Assembly (NCBI GenBank): GCA_018000995.1
Contig: JAGNIU010000018.1
Location: 1 to 64,000 of the forward strand
DNA: 64,000 nucleotides
Direction of reading: 5' to 3'
DNA from: Bacteroidia bacterium
GTDB taxonomy: Bacteria > Bacteroidota > Bacteroidia > B-17B0 > Aurantibacillaceae
Shown: piece after piece, positions 1 to 9,800 of the stretch
Layout of the letters: each line of letters opens with the position of its first letter
How positions within the stretch are numbered: the first letter of the stretch is position 1
Notes under the pieces: generated by a model
Seen by the model: only the letters and a program-made list of their open reading frames with translations
Databases searched by the model: none
What the model was told of the DNA's origin: nothing
Made by a program: the position numbers and the translations under genes

Positions 1-2299
1 TATTACTTAAACGAATTTCCTGATCAAAATTACCAACGCCGCCGTAAATTTTATAACCACCTGGAGGAGTTTGCCGGATGAAACCTAATGAATAATCTTT
101 TTGTAGTGTTAGCTTTTCGCGGAAGGTTGGGAAAATGCCTGCCGAGGAGAAATCACCTTCAAACACTAAACCTTGTTTGGTGAAGTTATCCAAACTATCA
201 ATGGTAAACGGATCGAGTCTGAAATAAAATTTATCTCTGTTGTAAACACCTTTAAAAATGGTACGCTTATCATAAAACGAATAACTTTCTTTAAAGCTTT
301 GGAAAGCAGGGTAGGTTGGCGCCTTACCCCAACCGGATTTATTTTTGGGCGCATCTATCCGTAATTCTCCGTTTGCATTTTCAATAACGGTTTGTACTTT
401 CTTAAAAGGAATATTTCCATTTACATCGGGTTCGTAGGCCTCTACATAAATTTTAATGGAGTCGATGGTTTTCATTTTCACTTTAAATAGATCGTAATCA
501 AAAACAAAATCTTTTCCGTGGAATTCAAATTTACCGGAAGCTACTACACCAGAGAAATCCATGTTGCGATTTTTCTTTAGTACAACATCTTGTCCGGTAG
601 GAAACATAAATACTTTTTGAGTATCACTCAACAAAACATTTTTCACACCGTGAATGGTTAAATCCCAGTTTAATAAATTGAGTGTTGCGTTTTCTTTACC
701 TGGTGTAACGGAGTGAATGGTTAAAATATCGTAATCACGTTTGTGTTTGCCGTTTTCCATGTAATCAAACAACCGTTGTCTAATGGTTATTAAATCGCTT
801 TCCGGATCGAAATAAATAACACCAAGAATGGCCATTTTAAAAATGATGGGTCTTAAGTCAACCGCTAAATATTTAATATACTTTGCAAAATCAACAACGG
901 TAAAAGGTTGCTTGTCGTTTGCTAAATAATATTCATTTAATTTTTGTGTTAAGCTAACACTTTCATTTCCTCTAATGGCAGCGGCTCTATCGGCATTATA
1001 AAAATCCATCGACTCAAAATAAGCTTCGCCCTGAAAGTTATTGGGAAGAAAACCAAATGATAAATGCGGCTCTTCAATATTCCAAAGCAATTGCTCGAAG
1101 TACATATCAAATTTATGGAAGGTGTTAGAGATCGGTGTTTTTTGTAAACCATCGTCCCCACGTAAAATAGTCACCGATTTTTTATCTACCTGATAAGTAA
1201 AACTTAATCCCGGGTGATAAATGGAATCTTTTTCCATAAATAATTTTACAGTTCCGGGATTGGCGACAACACGCTCTTTACTCATAGCAAAAGCGCGCGC
1301 GGAAATCTCCATAAACTTTTTACCTTCTCTTCTGAAAATGATTTTTGCCGGATTGGAAGCGTTACCCGAACCCACAAATTTTGGTCCGCGCATACCAAAT
1401 CCACCGTCGTAATCCACATCAGGATAAATGTTTTTTACTAATAAACGTTTGCTATAAGAATCAAATCGCGGATAGGTTGTTTCTGCATTTTCAGTGATAA
1501 TCCTGTCGTTTAATCTTCCTAATTGTGGTTTGTCGAAATATTGTTTCCCATAAAAGGTTGAAGAATCAGAACTATAATTTCCTGTTTTACAATCAATGGT
1601 GTAACGTTTTATTTCGGCATACACATCATCACCTAATCCGGCACGAATCCATTCTACTTTTCCGCCTTTTCCAACAAATCGTCCCCAAGTTGGATAGAAA
1701 ATTCCTTTGGTATTTTCAATCGACATAGAATCACCTCTTGGATTTTTTCCGACTAAAGTAAAATCGGTAAATACTAGCTTTGGAATAGAATCATATTCGA
1801 ATTTGTAATTCGGTTCCATGCTTTTGTAGATGTAAGAAGGTGATTTGTAAAAGATGTTTCCGGCAAACACACTTTCACTCATCTCCAAAAAGTCGGAAAT
1901 GCCCCGTATGCTTTTTGCTTTCAGCATCTTCTCTAAACATTTTTGCCAGGTCTCTCGGTTTTCTTCAGGCTGTCCCGAATTAATAAAATTAATCATGGCA
2001 TTATAGTAACTCACAAAGTATGGGTAAGGCTTTAAACGCTTTTGTAAAAAGAGATTGCTCGTTTCAATAATTACTTTTTTATAGGTACCGGCCAAATCGG
2101 GAGTTTTCCATTTTTTGGCAAATTCTAAAACGTAAGTCTCAGCATCTTTTTTATTGGCAGAATTATCGTAGAAAAAATCATTTAACTCTTTAATGAATTT
2201 AATAGTATCACCTGAAAACTGAGAAAGTTTTTGCGCTTTATAGCTTGAAACAAATAAAAGACAAGGAATTAGAATACGGTAAAAAGCCTTTTTTGACAT
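1..2299 (-). CDS. Large exported protein of unknown function (N-terminal part, runs off the window)
   Basis: The reading frame is open from the ATG at 2297-2299 to the left edge without a stop, giving about 766 residues; the C-terminus lies outside the window. The protein starts MSKKAFYRILIPCLLFVSSY followed by KAQ, a clear signal peptide with likely cleavage after about residue 22. The rest is soluble, rich in aromatic and charged residues, with no transmembrane segment and no motif that I recognise. I checked the codon phase at both ends and it agrees, so there is no net frameshift. Long exported proteins of this kind are common and uncharacterised in Bacteroidota. A perfect TATATTTG -7 element lies 17 bases upstream of the start. 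No function is proposed. Confidence 0.85.
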   Translation of the reverse strand, partial: MSKKAFYRILIPCLLFVSSYKAQKLSQFSGDTIKFIKELNDFFYDNSANKKDAETYVLEFAKKWKTPDLAGTYKKVIIETSNLFLQKRLKPYPYFVSYYNAMINFINSGQPEENRETWQKCLEKMLKAKSIRGISDFLEMSESVFAGNIFYKSPSYIYKSMEPNYKFEYDSIPKLVFTDFTLVGKNPRGDSMSIENTKGIFYPTWGRFVGKGGKVEWIRAGLGDDVYAEIKRYTIDCKTGNYSSDSSTFYGKQYFDKPQLGRLNDRIITENAETTYPRFDSYSKRLLVKNIYPDVDYDGGFGMRGPKFVGSGNASNPAKIIFRREGKKFMEISARAFAMSKERVVANPGTVKLFMEKDSIYHPGLSFTYQVDKKSVTILRGDDGLQKTPISNTFHKFDMYFEQLLWNIEEPHLSFGFLPNNFQGEAYFESMDFYNADRAAAIRGNESVSLTQKLNEYYLANDKQPFTVVDFAKYIKYLAVDLRPIIFKMAILGVIYFDPESDLITIRQRLFDYMENGKHKRDYDILTIHSVTPGKENATLNLLNWDLTIHGVKNVLLSDTQKVFMFPTGQDVVLKKNRNMDFSGVVASGKFEFHGKDFVFDYDLFKVKMKTIDSIKIYVEAYEPDVNGNIPFKKVQTVIENANGELRIDAPKNKSGWGKAPTYPAFQSFKESYSFYDKRTIFKGVYNRDKFYFRLDPFTIDSLDNFTKQGLVFEGDFSSAGIFPTFREKLTLQKDYSLGFIRQTPPGGYKIYGGVGNFDQEIRLSN

Positions 2300-2315
2300 A
2301 GAAAATGAATTTTAT

Positions 2316-2323
2316 CAAATATA
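2316..2323 (-). promoter_or_regulatory. Promoter -7 element (TATATTTG) for the exported protein gene
   Basis: On the minus strand this reads TATATTTG, a perfect match to the Bacteroidota consensus TAnnTTTG. A weaker TTTA, one base from the -33 consensus TTTG, lies 17 bases upstream. The ATG follows 17 bases downstream. The rest of the 2300-2553 spacer shows no gene or strong hairpin. Confidence 0.45.
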
Positions 2324-2553
2324 AAATTATACGGGGATATTAAAGGAGAGTTTGAATAATTTGTTAATAGATATTTTTAAGGTTTTTAACTAAATTCTCC
2401 ATTGCTTGCTTGAGTCTGATGAACTGTTAAGGAATCTTAAATGGCCCCACTTGAGCGGTTAAAACAACCACTTATTAAGAGCTTCAAAAACTAAACCATT
2501 TCAGTTGTTTTGTGGCACGCCAATTGAAAGGTATCCTGTATAAAACAAACAAA

Positions 2554-3291
2554 ATGAAAACGATTACAACAATTTCAGCTCTGTTAATAGCCTTAAGCAT
2601 TAACGTAACTGCACAGGTAAAAGTAAAGGAACGTGGTATTAGTCCGAAACAAGGAACGTACATTCCGCGCAACCAACCACAAAATAATCCTGCGCCTCAA
2701 AACAACAATCAATCATCAGCACATTGGGGTAATGGTGGTTGGAATTATGGTGGCGGTTCATACGGAAGCATTACCGTTGGTTTTGGTAATCCTTATCCTA
2801 ATAACTTTTATTATGGAAATGGTTACAGTATTAAAAAAGCCTCGCGTTATTCTATTCGTGCGGCGGGACAAATAATTAACCAAGCCATAGCTTTTGATAG
2901 TTGGAATGATATTTATTCGCCCTTATTGGCGAAAGCAATACGTCACTATAATTATTCGCGTCAATTGTATTGGTGGGGAAATTATAATGCAGCTCATAAT
3001 CATGCTGAGCGTGCCAGATATTTAGCTTGGTATAGTTTACAGTATTTTCAAAACCCGGGCTGTGATAATGGATATGGTGGAGGATACAATCAACCGAATC
3101 CGTATAGCGACCCATACAATCCTTATTACAGAAGCAATCAAGCGGGTGGTGCAAATACAAATGGTAACCAAGGATATAAAACCCAGGAGATACCAAATGA
3201 TGAGGGCTTAGATAAAAAATTACCCGGTTCTGATACCAATGATAAAGAATTGATTCGGAGCTTTGATAAATCAGAATTAAAGGATGAATAA
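2554..3291 (+). CDS. Small secreted Gly/Asn/Tyr-rich protein, unknown function
   Basis: About 245 residues. The start is placed at ATG 2554 because MKTITTISALLIALSINVTA is a clean signal peptide; the in-frame ATG at 2512 would add 14 polar residues in front of it. After a Pro/Asn/Gln-rich stretch (about residues 30-55) comes a Gly/Tyr-rich stretch (GNGGWNYGGGSYGS), then a more ordered part around residues 85-160 with several His and Trp residues. The tail is acidic and lysine-rich. It could be an envelope-associated structural protein, but no family is recognised. It is followed by a good terminator, so it is probably a single-gene transcript. Confidence 0.75.
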   Translation: MKTITTISALLIALSINVTAQVKVKERGISPKQGTYIPRNQPQNNPAPQNNNQSSAHWGNGGWNYGGGSYGSITVGFGNPYPNNFYYGNGYSIKKASRYSIRAAGQIINQAIAFDSWNDIYSPLLAKAIRHYNYSRQLYWWGNYNAAHNHAERARYLAWYSLQYFQNPGCDNGYGGGYNQPNPYSDPYNPYYRSNQAGGANTNGNQGYKTQEIPNDEGLDKKLPGSDTNDKELIRSFDKSELKDE

Positions 3292-3294
3292 AAT

Positions 3295-3323
3295 AAAACG
3301 TCCCGTTTAGGCGGGGCGTTTTT
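3295..3323 (+). terminator. Rho-independent terminator
   Basis: An 11-bp stem, AAAACGTCCCG (3295-3305) with CGGGGCGTTTT (3312-3322), contains one G-T pair and has a 6-base loop, followed by a T-rich run. It begins 3 bases after the stop of the secreted-protein gene. This is the clearest terminator in the window. Because of it, the TTG at 3322 is an unlikely start for the next gene. Confidence 0.85.
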
Positions 3324-3345
3324 GTTTTTTATTATTTTTAAGGTC

Positions 3346-5370
3346 TTGATTGATTTTAAAAATAGTCCGTTTGTTAGAATTCTGATTCCCTTTGTAAGCG
3401 GCATTTTGATTTGCGTTAGCTATAATCTTAATGTAAATGTGTTTTACCCATTGCTTATTTCGCTTTTAACAGTAGGTGTTCTTTATTTTGGTAACCGAAA
3501 AACAACCTCACAACAAAGTAAGTGGTTATATATTTTTGTTTCGGATGTATTTTTGGTATTGGCTGGGTTGCATTGTTGTTATTTGTATGATGTAAAAAAT
3601 AATGCAGAGTATTACGGACATTACGTAAACTTCGAATCTCAAACTTGGGTTGGAGAAGTGAAGGATTTGCCTGTTGAGAAAGAAAAGTTTTACAAAGTGC
3701 AGATGGAAGTAAAGGCACTTCAAAACAAACAGCACTTATCCGGAAAAGTATTGGTGTATCTAAAAAAGCCTTTTGATGTAGCTCTTTTGAAGCCCGGAAA
3801 CAGTTTAAGCATCTCAAGCATTTTTAATTTAGCAAAACCTCCTTTAAATCCACATGAATTTAATTATAAAGAATTTTTAGAGCGGAAAAATATCTATTAC
3901 CAAAGTTTTATCGACGCCAATGAAATTACGTTGTTAAGTAAACCAACTAATTTTTCCTTGCTAAATTTTGGTTTAGAAATAAAACAAAAAATTAAAACTG
4001 CTTTCGAATCAAGTTCTTTAAATAAAGAAGCTGCCCAATTGTGTATTGCTTTGTTAACGGGTTATGATGATGAAATTAATTCGGAAACTATAAATGCATT
4101 TGCGCATTCTGGCACTTTACATGTGTTGTCGGTCTCAGGATTACATACCGGTATTTTATATGCAGTTTTGGTTTTTCTATTGGGAGTTATTGATAAGCAT
4201 AAGCAATATAAAATCCTTCATTTAATAGTTATTACTTTAAGTTTATGGTTTTTTGTTTTAATTACGGGTTTCTCTCCGCCGGTTTTAAGAGCGGTTATCA
4301 TGTTAAATTTAATAGCACTTGGCAGATTTTATTATTCGTATTCATCTTTGCACGCCGTTAATATTTTAGCGGTTTCGGCTTTTGTTTTATTGGTATTTAA
4401 TCCTTTATTGATTTTTGATACGGGTTTTTTGTTGAGTTATTCGGCTGTACTAGGAATTTTATATTTTGAACCCGTTTTTACAGCGCTCGTTAATTCAAGA
4501 TTCAGTTTTATAAATAAGATTTGGCAATTAACCAGTGTATCATTAGCAGCACAAATCACTACTTTACCAATAACATTATTTCTCTTTCATCAATTTCCAT
4601 TGTGGTTTATCTTTTCTAATTTGTTGGTTATTCCTCTATGTACAATAGTCATGTTTCTTGGTATTTTATTATTGTTGAAGTTAAGTTTTATAGCGCCTGT
4701 CGTTAACTTTTGTACCACATTAATATTTAATTGCATTCATTTAACGGATGCTCCCGGCATTGGTTATATTGATCATATCGATTTTGGATGGAGAGATCTT
4801 TCTTTCTTAACTGCATTTATTATCGCCACTACTTTTTTTATAAAACAACGAACTTATGTTTATGCAACAGGAGCGACGGTATTGCTTATTGTTTGGCAGT
4901 TAAGTTCTTTAGTAGAAGTGATTGATAAAAAATCATCGTCTCATCTTAGTATTTATCAGATAAACAAACAGTCGGCTGTCGATTTAAAAAATACTCAGCA
5001 TGTTTATTTTAATGCAAATACGAGTGCTAGCAATTACAGTTATCACATTAAAAATAATCACACTTTTTACAATTACCCAAGTATCGAAAGTTTGAACTAT
5101 GACTTTGTAAAATCTAATCGGTTTTCATTACTTAAATTAAGTGCTGCAAATCAAAAAGCATTAATTTCATTTTTAAAACCCGACTATTTATTGGTTTCAG
5201 ATAATCTTGAAGTAGATGAAAGTTATTTCTCGGCAGTTAATTTAAAACTTGTTATTGCCGATGGTTCAAATAAATATTGGAATATTAAGAAACTTAGGTC
5301 GCTTTGTGATAAATTTGCAATACCATTTCATTCAACCGCCGAAAAAGGGTATTTGCAATTGGATTTATAA
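3346..5370 (+). CDS. comEC: ComEC/Rec2-family DNA-uptake channel without metallo-beta-lactamase domain
   Basis: About 674 residues. ComEC forms the inner-membrane channel that brings single-stranded DNA into the cytoplasm during natural transformation. The N-terminal part (first about 180 residues) fits the DUF4131/OB-like periplasmic region with two or three membrane helices. The competence core follows, marked by GTLHVLSVSGLHTGILYA near residue 265, and then many hydrophobic helices to about residue 520. The C-terminal 150 residues lack the HxHxDH motif of the metallo-beta-lactamase domain seen in longer ComEC proteins; a remnant (PDYLLVSDNLE) suggests decay of that domain. The start is uncertain. 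TTG 3346 is preferred since TTG 3322 lies inside the terminator tail. The gene overlaps the Smr gene by one base (TAATG). Confidence 0.85.
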   Translation: MIDFKNSPFVRILIPFVSGILICVSYNLNVNVFYPLLISLLTVGVLYFGNRKTTSQQSKWLYIFVSDVFLVLAGLHCCYLYDVKNNAEYYGHYVNFESQTWVGEVKDLPVEKEKFYKVQMEVKALQNKQHLSGKVLVYLKKPFDVALLKPGNSLSISSIFNLAKPPLNPHEFNYKEFLERKNIYYQSFIDANEITLLSKPTNFSLLNFGLEIKQKIKTAFESSSLNKEAAQLCIALLTGYDDEINSETINAFAHSGTLHVLSVSGLHTGILYAVLVFLLGVIDKHKQYKILHLIVITLSLWFFVLITGFSPPVLRAVIMLNLIALGRFYYSYSSLHAVNILAVSAFVLLVFNPLLIFDTGFLLSYSAVLGILYFEPVFTALVNSRFSFINKIWQLTSVSLAAQITTLPITLFLFHQFPLWFIFSNLLVIPLCTIVMFLGILLLLKLSFIAPVVNFCTTLIFNCIHLTDAPGIGYIDHIDFGWRDLSFLTAFIIATTFFIKQRTYVYATGATVLLIVWQLSSLVEVIDKKSSSHLSIYQINKQSAVDLKNTQHVYFNANTSASNYSYHIKNNHTFYNYPSIESLNYDFVKSNRFSLLKLSAANQKALISFLKPDYLLVSDNLEVDESYFSAVNLKLVIADGSNKYWNIKKLRSLCDKFAIPFHSTAEKGYLQLDL

Positions 5371-6362
5371 TGAAACTAAGAATAGGAGATAAAGTACGTT
5401 TTTTGAATGAAACCGGAGAGGGTGTAGTCACCCGTTTTGGTGATAAAAACACGGCTTATGTTGAGATGCCCGATGGTTTTGAAATTCCTTATGCGGTTAA
5501 TCAATTAGTCCCCATTCACACCGAACTTATTATTAATTCGGAAGCCGAAAATCTGGATTTAAATCCTGAAAGCGGTGTAACCGATGCTATTTATTTTGTA
5601 TTGGAACCCGATCATGAATTACCGCTTTTGGTGCGCGATTATAATATTTATTTATTCAATTCCTCCTCTTATAATGTGATGTTTGCGTATTCAATAAAAG
5701 ACGAAGCTTATTTCCAAACCTTAAAACATGGCGAGATTGGAGCTTATCAAAAAATTTTATTGAAAACCGTAAAGTCAAGTTTTTTAAAAGAGTATCCGTA
5801 TCATAAAATAGAATGTATGTTTTTTAAAAATGTACATTACAGGGCCCAAATTCCAATTTCTGAAACTGTTTTTGTGAATCCCTCTAACTTAAATCACACC
5901 ACTTTAATTAAACACGAAGAATTTAAATTACCCGTGTATGCGTTTTTAATTAAAGATGAATTTATTGTTGGACAAAATGTAGAGCAAGACTTATCGAATG
6001 AAGATATTGAGAGATTAAAGAAATTAAAGGAGGCAAATTCCTTCCAAAAAACCTCAAAATCGCACAAAGAGCAGCTAAAAAATCTGGAAAAAGAAATCGA
6101 TTTGCACATTGATGAACTGGTAGATAATACTAACGGTTTAACCAATCACGACATGCTTTCTATACAACTCGAACGCTTCGAAAAAGAACTGGATAAGGCC
6201 ATTGAAAGCGGCGTTAAAAAAATTGTTTTTATTCATGGCGTAGGTAACGGTCGACTAAAGACGGAAATTCACAAAGCCCTGAAAGCCACGTCTGGTGTCA
6301 CTTTTCAGGATGCCTCCTATAAACTTTATGGTTTTGGGGCCACTCAGGTAAACATTTTGTAG
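5370..6362 (+). CDS. DUF2027 and Smr-domain protein (MutS2-like C-terminal nuclease domain)
   Basis: About 330 residues with no signal peptide. The N-terminal segment (MKLRIGDKVRFLNETGEGVV) is an SH3-like DUF2027 region. A middle beta-rich part (about 70-205) is followed by a charged helical linker. The C-terminal Smr domain begins with IDLHIDELV (about residue 247) and contains IVFIHGVGNGRLK (about 286-298), the expected HGxGxGxL signature. Smr domains bind or nick nucleic acid; the specific role of this Bacteroidota-type protein is unknown. The ATG overlaps the stop of comEC, so the two are translationally coupled, although a shared function is only inference. Confidence 0.85.
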   Translation: MKLRIGDKVRFLNETGEGVVTRFGDKNTAYVEMPDGFEIPYAVNQLVPIHTELIINSEAENLDLNPESGVTDAIYFVLEPDHELPLLVRDYNIYLFNSSSYNVMFAYSIKDEAYFQTLKHGEIGAYQKILLKTVKSSFLKEYPYHKIECMFFKNVHYRAQIPISETVFVNPSNLNHTTLIKHEEFKLPVYAFLIKDEFIVGQNVEQDLSNEDIERLKKLKEANSFQKTSKSHKEQLKNLEKEIDLHIDELVDNTNGLTNHDMLSIQLERFEKELDKAIESGVKKIVFIHGVGNGRLKTEIHKALKATSGVTFQDASYKLYGFGATQVNIL

Positions 6363-6428
6363 ACTCAATTTCTTCCTTTGTTGGCAATATTTCTGTAACC
6401 AATTGCCGAAAATTCCGTAAATTTAAAT

Positions 6429-6802
6429 GCAGGTTGTTTTATCGCCTAAATAGCAATATTTGGGAGGAAAGTCCGGGCAACATAGGGTAATCCGCCGCAT
6501 GAAAATGCGGGCATATTTCCCGAAAGGAAATTTTGACAGAGAGTGCCACAGAAACAAGGTAGCCCCGTAGGATCTTTGGATCCAACGGGGTGATAGTGAA
6601 AATGTGAGGTAAGAGCTCACATGTGTAAGCAGTAATGTTTGCACAGGGTAAACCTCGGGTGTTGAAAGGCCAAATAGGTCACGGTTTTAGAGCGACCCGT
6701 TCTATCCGCAAGGTAACCGTGACGGGTAGGTCGCATAGATAAATGATAGATATATTCAAGTGGCAACATTTGGATGAAACAGAACCCGGCTTACAAACCT
6801 GC
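6429..6802 (+). ncRNA. rnpB: RNase P RNA
   Basis: This is the catalytic RNA that trims 5' leaders of tRNA precursors. The universal core is visible: GAGGAAAGTCCGGGC at 6463-6477 and ACAGAACCCGGCTTACA at 6779-6795. The outer helix P1 is formed by GCAGGTT (6429-6435) with AACCTGC (6796-6802), which sets the ends. Between them lie stem sequences such as GCCCCGT/ACGGGGT and the paired GGTCACGGTT/AACCGTGA arms. The length of about 374 nt is normal for the bacterial A-type. The open reading frame on the other strand here is a shadow. A short CCGC/GCGG hairpin after P1 may be a weak terminator. The next coding start is only 41 bases away. Confidence 0.97.
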
Positions 6803-6842
6803 ACCGCTTAGGCGGAAAAGATTTTGAGTACTGAACTAAAAA

Positions 6843-9800
6843 ATGAACATGACTAAAAAACTACTAATAGTTTTTTTCTTTTTGGGAACATTCTTTGCTA
6901 AAGCTCAATGCCCGCAAGTGTTCGATTATCTTGGTGTGCCTAGTAACAAGCCCTATTTTATTAATTGTAGCGGAACGGGTTCTTATCTCATGAACATTCA
7001 GTCTCCGCTTGCTTGGGGCTCTTACACTATTAATTGGGGTGATGGCTCACCGAATCATGTAGCAGGTGCGTATACTGCCAATTCATTAGTTCCACATACG
7101 TACACAACAATTGCAACCGATACTTTCATTGTAACATTAATGATTCCATCTTTAAGTTGTACTATGACCGGAGTTGTGGTTATGGAAAAGCCAGTTAACT
7201 CATCCATACAAATTCCTATTGGTGGAGTAACTCAAGCCTGTGCGCCTGCAACGCTTCAATTTATAAATTCAAGTACAGATGTTTCTGCCACAACAACTTT
7301 TACCTGGAATTTTGGTGATGGTTCTCCTCCTGTAATTTTTAATTATACGAATGCGGCACAAACCATTTCGCATACGTATAGCGTTGGTACCGTTAACTGT
7401 CAAACCGCTGTTACATTAATGGCAATGAACTATTGTAGTTTCGGTAATCCAACTACAGCCAATTTTAACCCCATTCAAATTTACGATAGAGATGTTGCGG
7501 CAATTACTCCTGATGCTTTTGTAAAATGTTTGCCTAACACCAGTTTTACTTTTAGCAATACAACGACACGTAATTGTTTAGCGCAGGGTAATACTTTTCA
7601 ACGACAAGAAGAATGGAATTTCGGCGATTATTGGGGAATGGGTCATGACTCAATTTTACCTTGGCGACCATGGCCACCAACAACACCAATTACTATAAAT
7701 TATCCCGGTATTGGAACTTATTCAGTTGTTTTGCGCGACAGTAATTTATGCGGAGTAAGTACTCGAACAATTAACGTTTCAATTATTGCGGCACCAATTG
7801 CTAATTTTAATGTGCCACCAAATCCATTATGTCAAAATGCTCCTGTTACTTTTACCAATACAAGTACTACAGGTTATTTTTATAAATGGGATTTTGGAGT
7901 TGGAGCAGGTTATGTGAATACATCTTATGCACCTCAAACATTTACCTATACAACACCGGGAACTTATACTGTTATGAATGTTGTTTATTTTGCAGCGGGT
8001 TGTTCTGATACCGCGAAGCAAGTAATTACAATTTTACCGGCACCAACTGCCAGTTTTGTTATGACTCCAACTGTTGGGTGTAATACACTAACTGCAGTGT
8101 CGTTCACAGATGTTTCAGTAAGTGCAATTGCTTGGAACTGGAATTTTGGAAACGGAAATACATCAGCCAGTCAAACTCCCCCTGCACAAACTTATACAAC
8201 CATTGGAAATAGTGTAATAACTCTCACTGTAACCGGAGCAAATTCATGTAGGAATATCAGAACTTCAACTGTTACAGTTTTTCAGAGTCCGGTTGCGGCG
8301 TTCTCACCAACATCTTCCTGTGTCGGTTCGGCAGTCACGTTTACAGATCAGTCAACAGCAGCTTCAACAAATACAATTACAAATTGGAATTGGAATTTTG
8401 GTGATGGTTCGCCAACAACAGTTTTACAAAATCCTGTTCATACATTTACTGCAAATGGAACTTACACAGTTACTTTAGTAGTGAATTCAGCAGTTTGTTC
8501 AAGTACTTTAGCACAAAATTTTCTGGTGAACGTTAAACCTACAGCTGCATTTACGGTTAGTCCTTTAAGTGGTTGTCCAACCTTAACGGTGAATTTTACA
8601 AATGGTTCAGCTAATGCTACAAGTTTTTTATGGGATTTCGGAACAACACCAACTTTCACATCAAACGCAACCAATCCTGTTTTTAATTACACTAATTCAA
8701 CAGCAAGTGCAATTTCCCCAACAATAACTTTAATTGCTATGACAGGTGCTGGTTGTAGTGATACCGCAACTCAGTCTATAAATGTTTTCCCTAAACCTAT
8801 AGCTTCTTTTACTGTAAATACAACACCGGGATGTTCACCTTTAGCTTTAACATTTACAAATACATCAACAGGCGCACTAAATTATAATTGGGATTTTGGT
8901 GATGGTAATAATTCCATCTTAACAAGTCCGGTACATACTTACACTAACGCCACTTTATTTGCGCAGACATTTACTGTACAATTAATCGCCACAAACTCTA
9001 ACGGTTGTACGGATACAACAACGCAAGTGATTACTACTTTCCCAAAACCACTATTTACGTTTACAATGATTCCTGCCAGTGGTTGTTCGCCTCTAAATGT
9101 AAACTTCCCAACAATTCCGGGTGCTGTTACAACTAATTGGGATTTTGGTGATGGAAATACTTCTACATCTTTAAATCCTACTCATACATTTACAAACACA
9201 ACACTTTCTAATTTAACTTTTACGGTAACGCTCATTGCGCAAAACGCATTTATGTGTGTAGATACAGCTTACGGTATGCCGATTGTTTTTCCAAAACCAA
9301 TCGCCAATTTTTTACGAAACCCGGTTAGCGGTTGTTCACCTTTGCTTGTGAACTTTGTAAATACAAGCACTTTAAATGTGGGGAACAATTGGGATTTTGA
9401 TGATGGCAATTTATCTACCTTAACAAATCCTGCGCATACTTTTACAACTAACAATACATCTTCTAACACTGTTTACAATGTGCAATTATTAGTGATTAGC
9501 GCAGATGGTTGTCGTGATTCAGTACAAAAAACAGTAACGTTATTGCCTTTACCGCAAGCTGACTTCTCAGTGGATACACCGGCTTGTTCTCCAAAAATAT
9601 TAACCTTTACCAATTTATCTTCAGGTGCTAATACATACAATTGGAATTTCGGAAATAGTAATACATCAACAGCGACAAGTCCAACGCAACAGTACATTAA
9701 TAATTCAGGCATTAATCAAACTTATACGGTACAATTAATTGCAACAAATGCTGTAAACTGTAAGGATACTCTTGAAGTTCCTATTGTTGTACATTCACAA

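Noticed and set aside
2876-3196. Minus-strand ORF over the secreted Gly/Tyr-rich gene
   Set aside because: Shadow of the plus-strand gene; no signal peptide and unusual His/Cys-rich composition.
6423-6644. Minus-strand ORF of 73 codons
   Set aside because: It lies inside the RNase P RNA, whose conserved core and P1 pairing explain the sequence.
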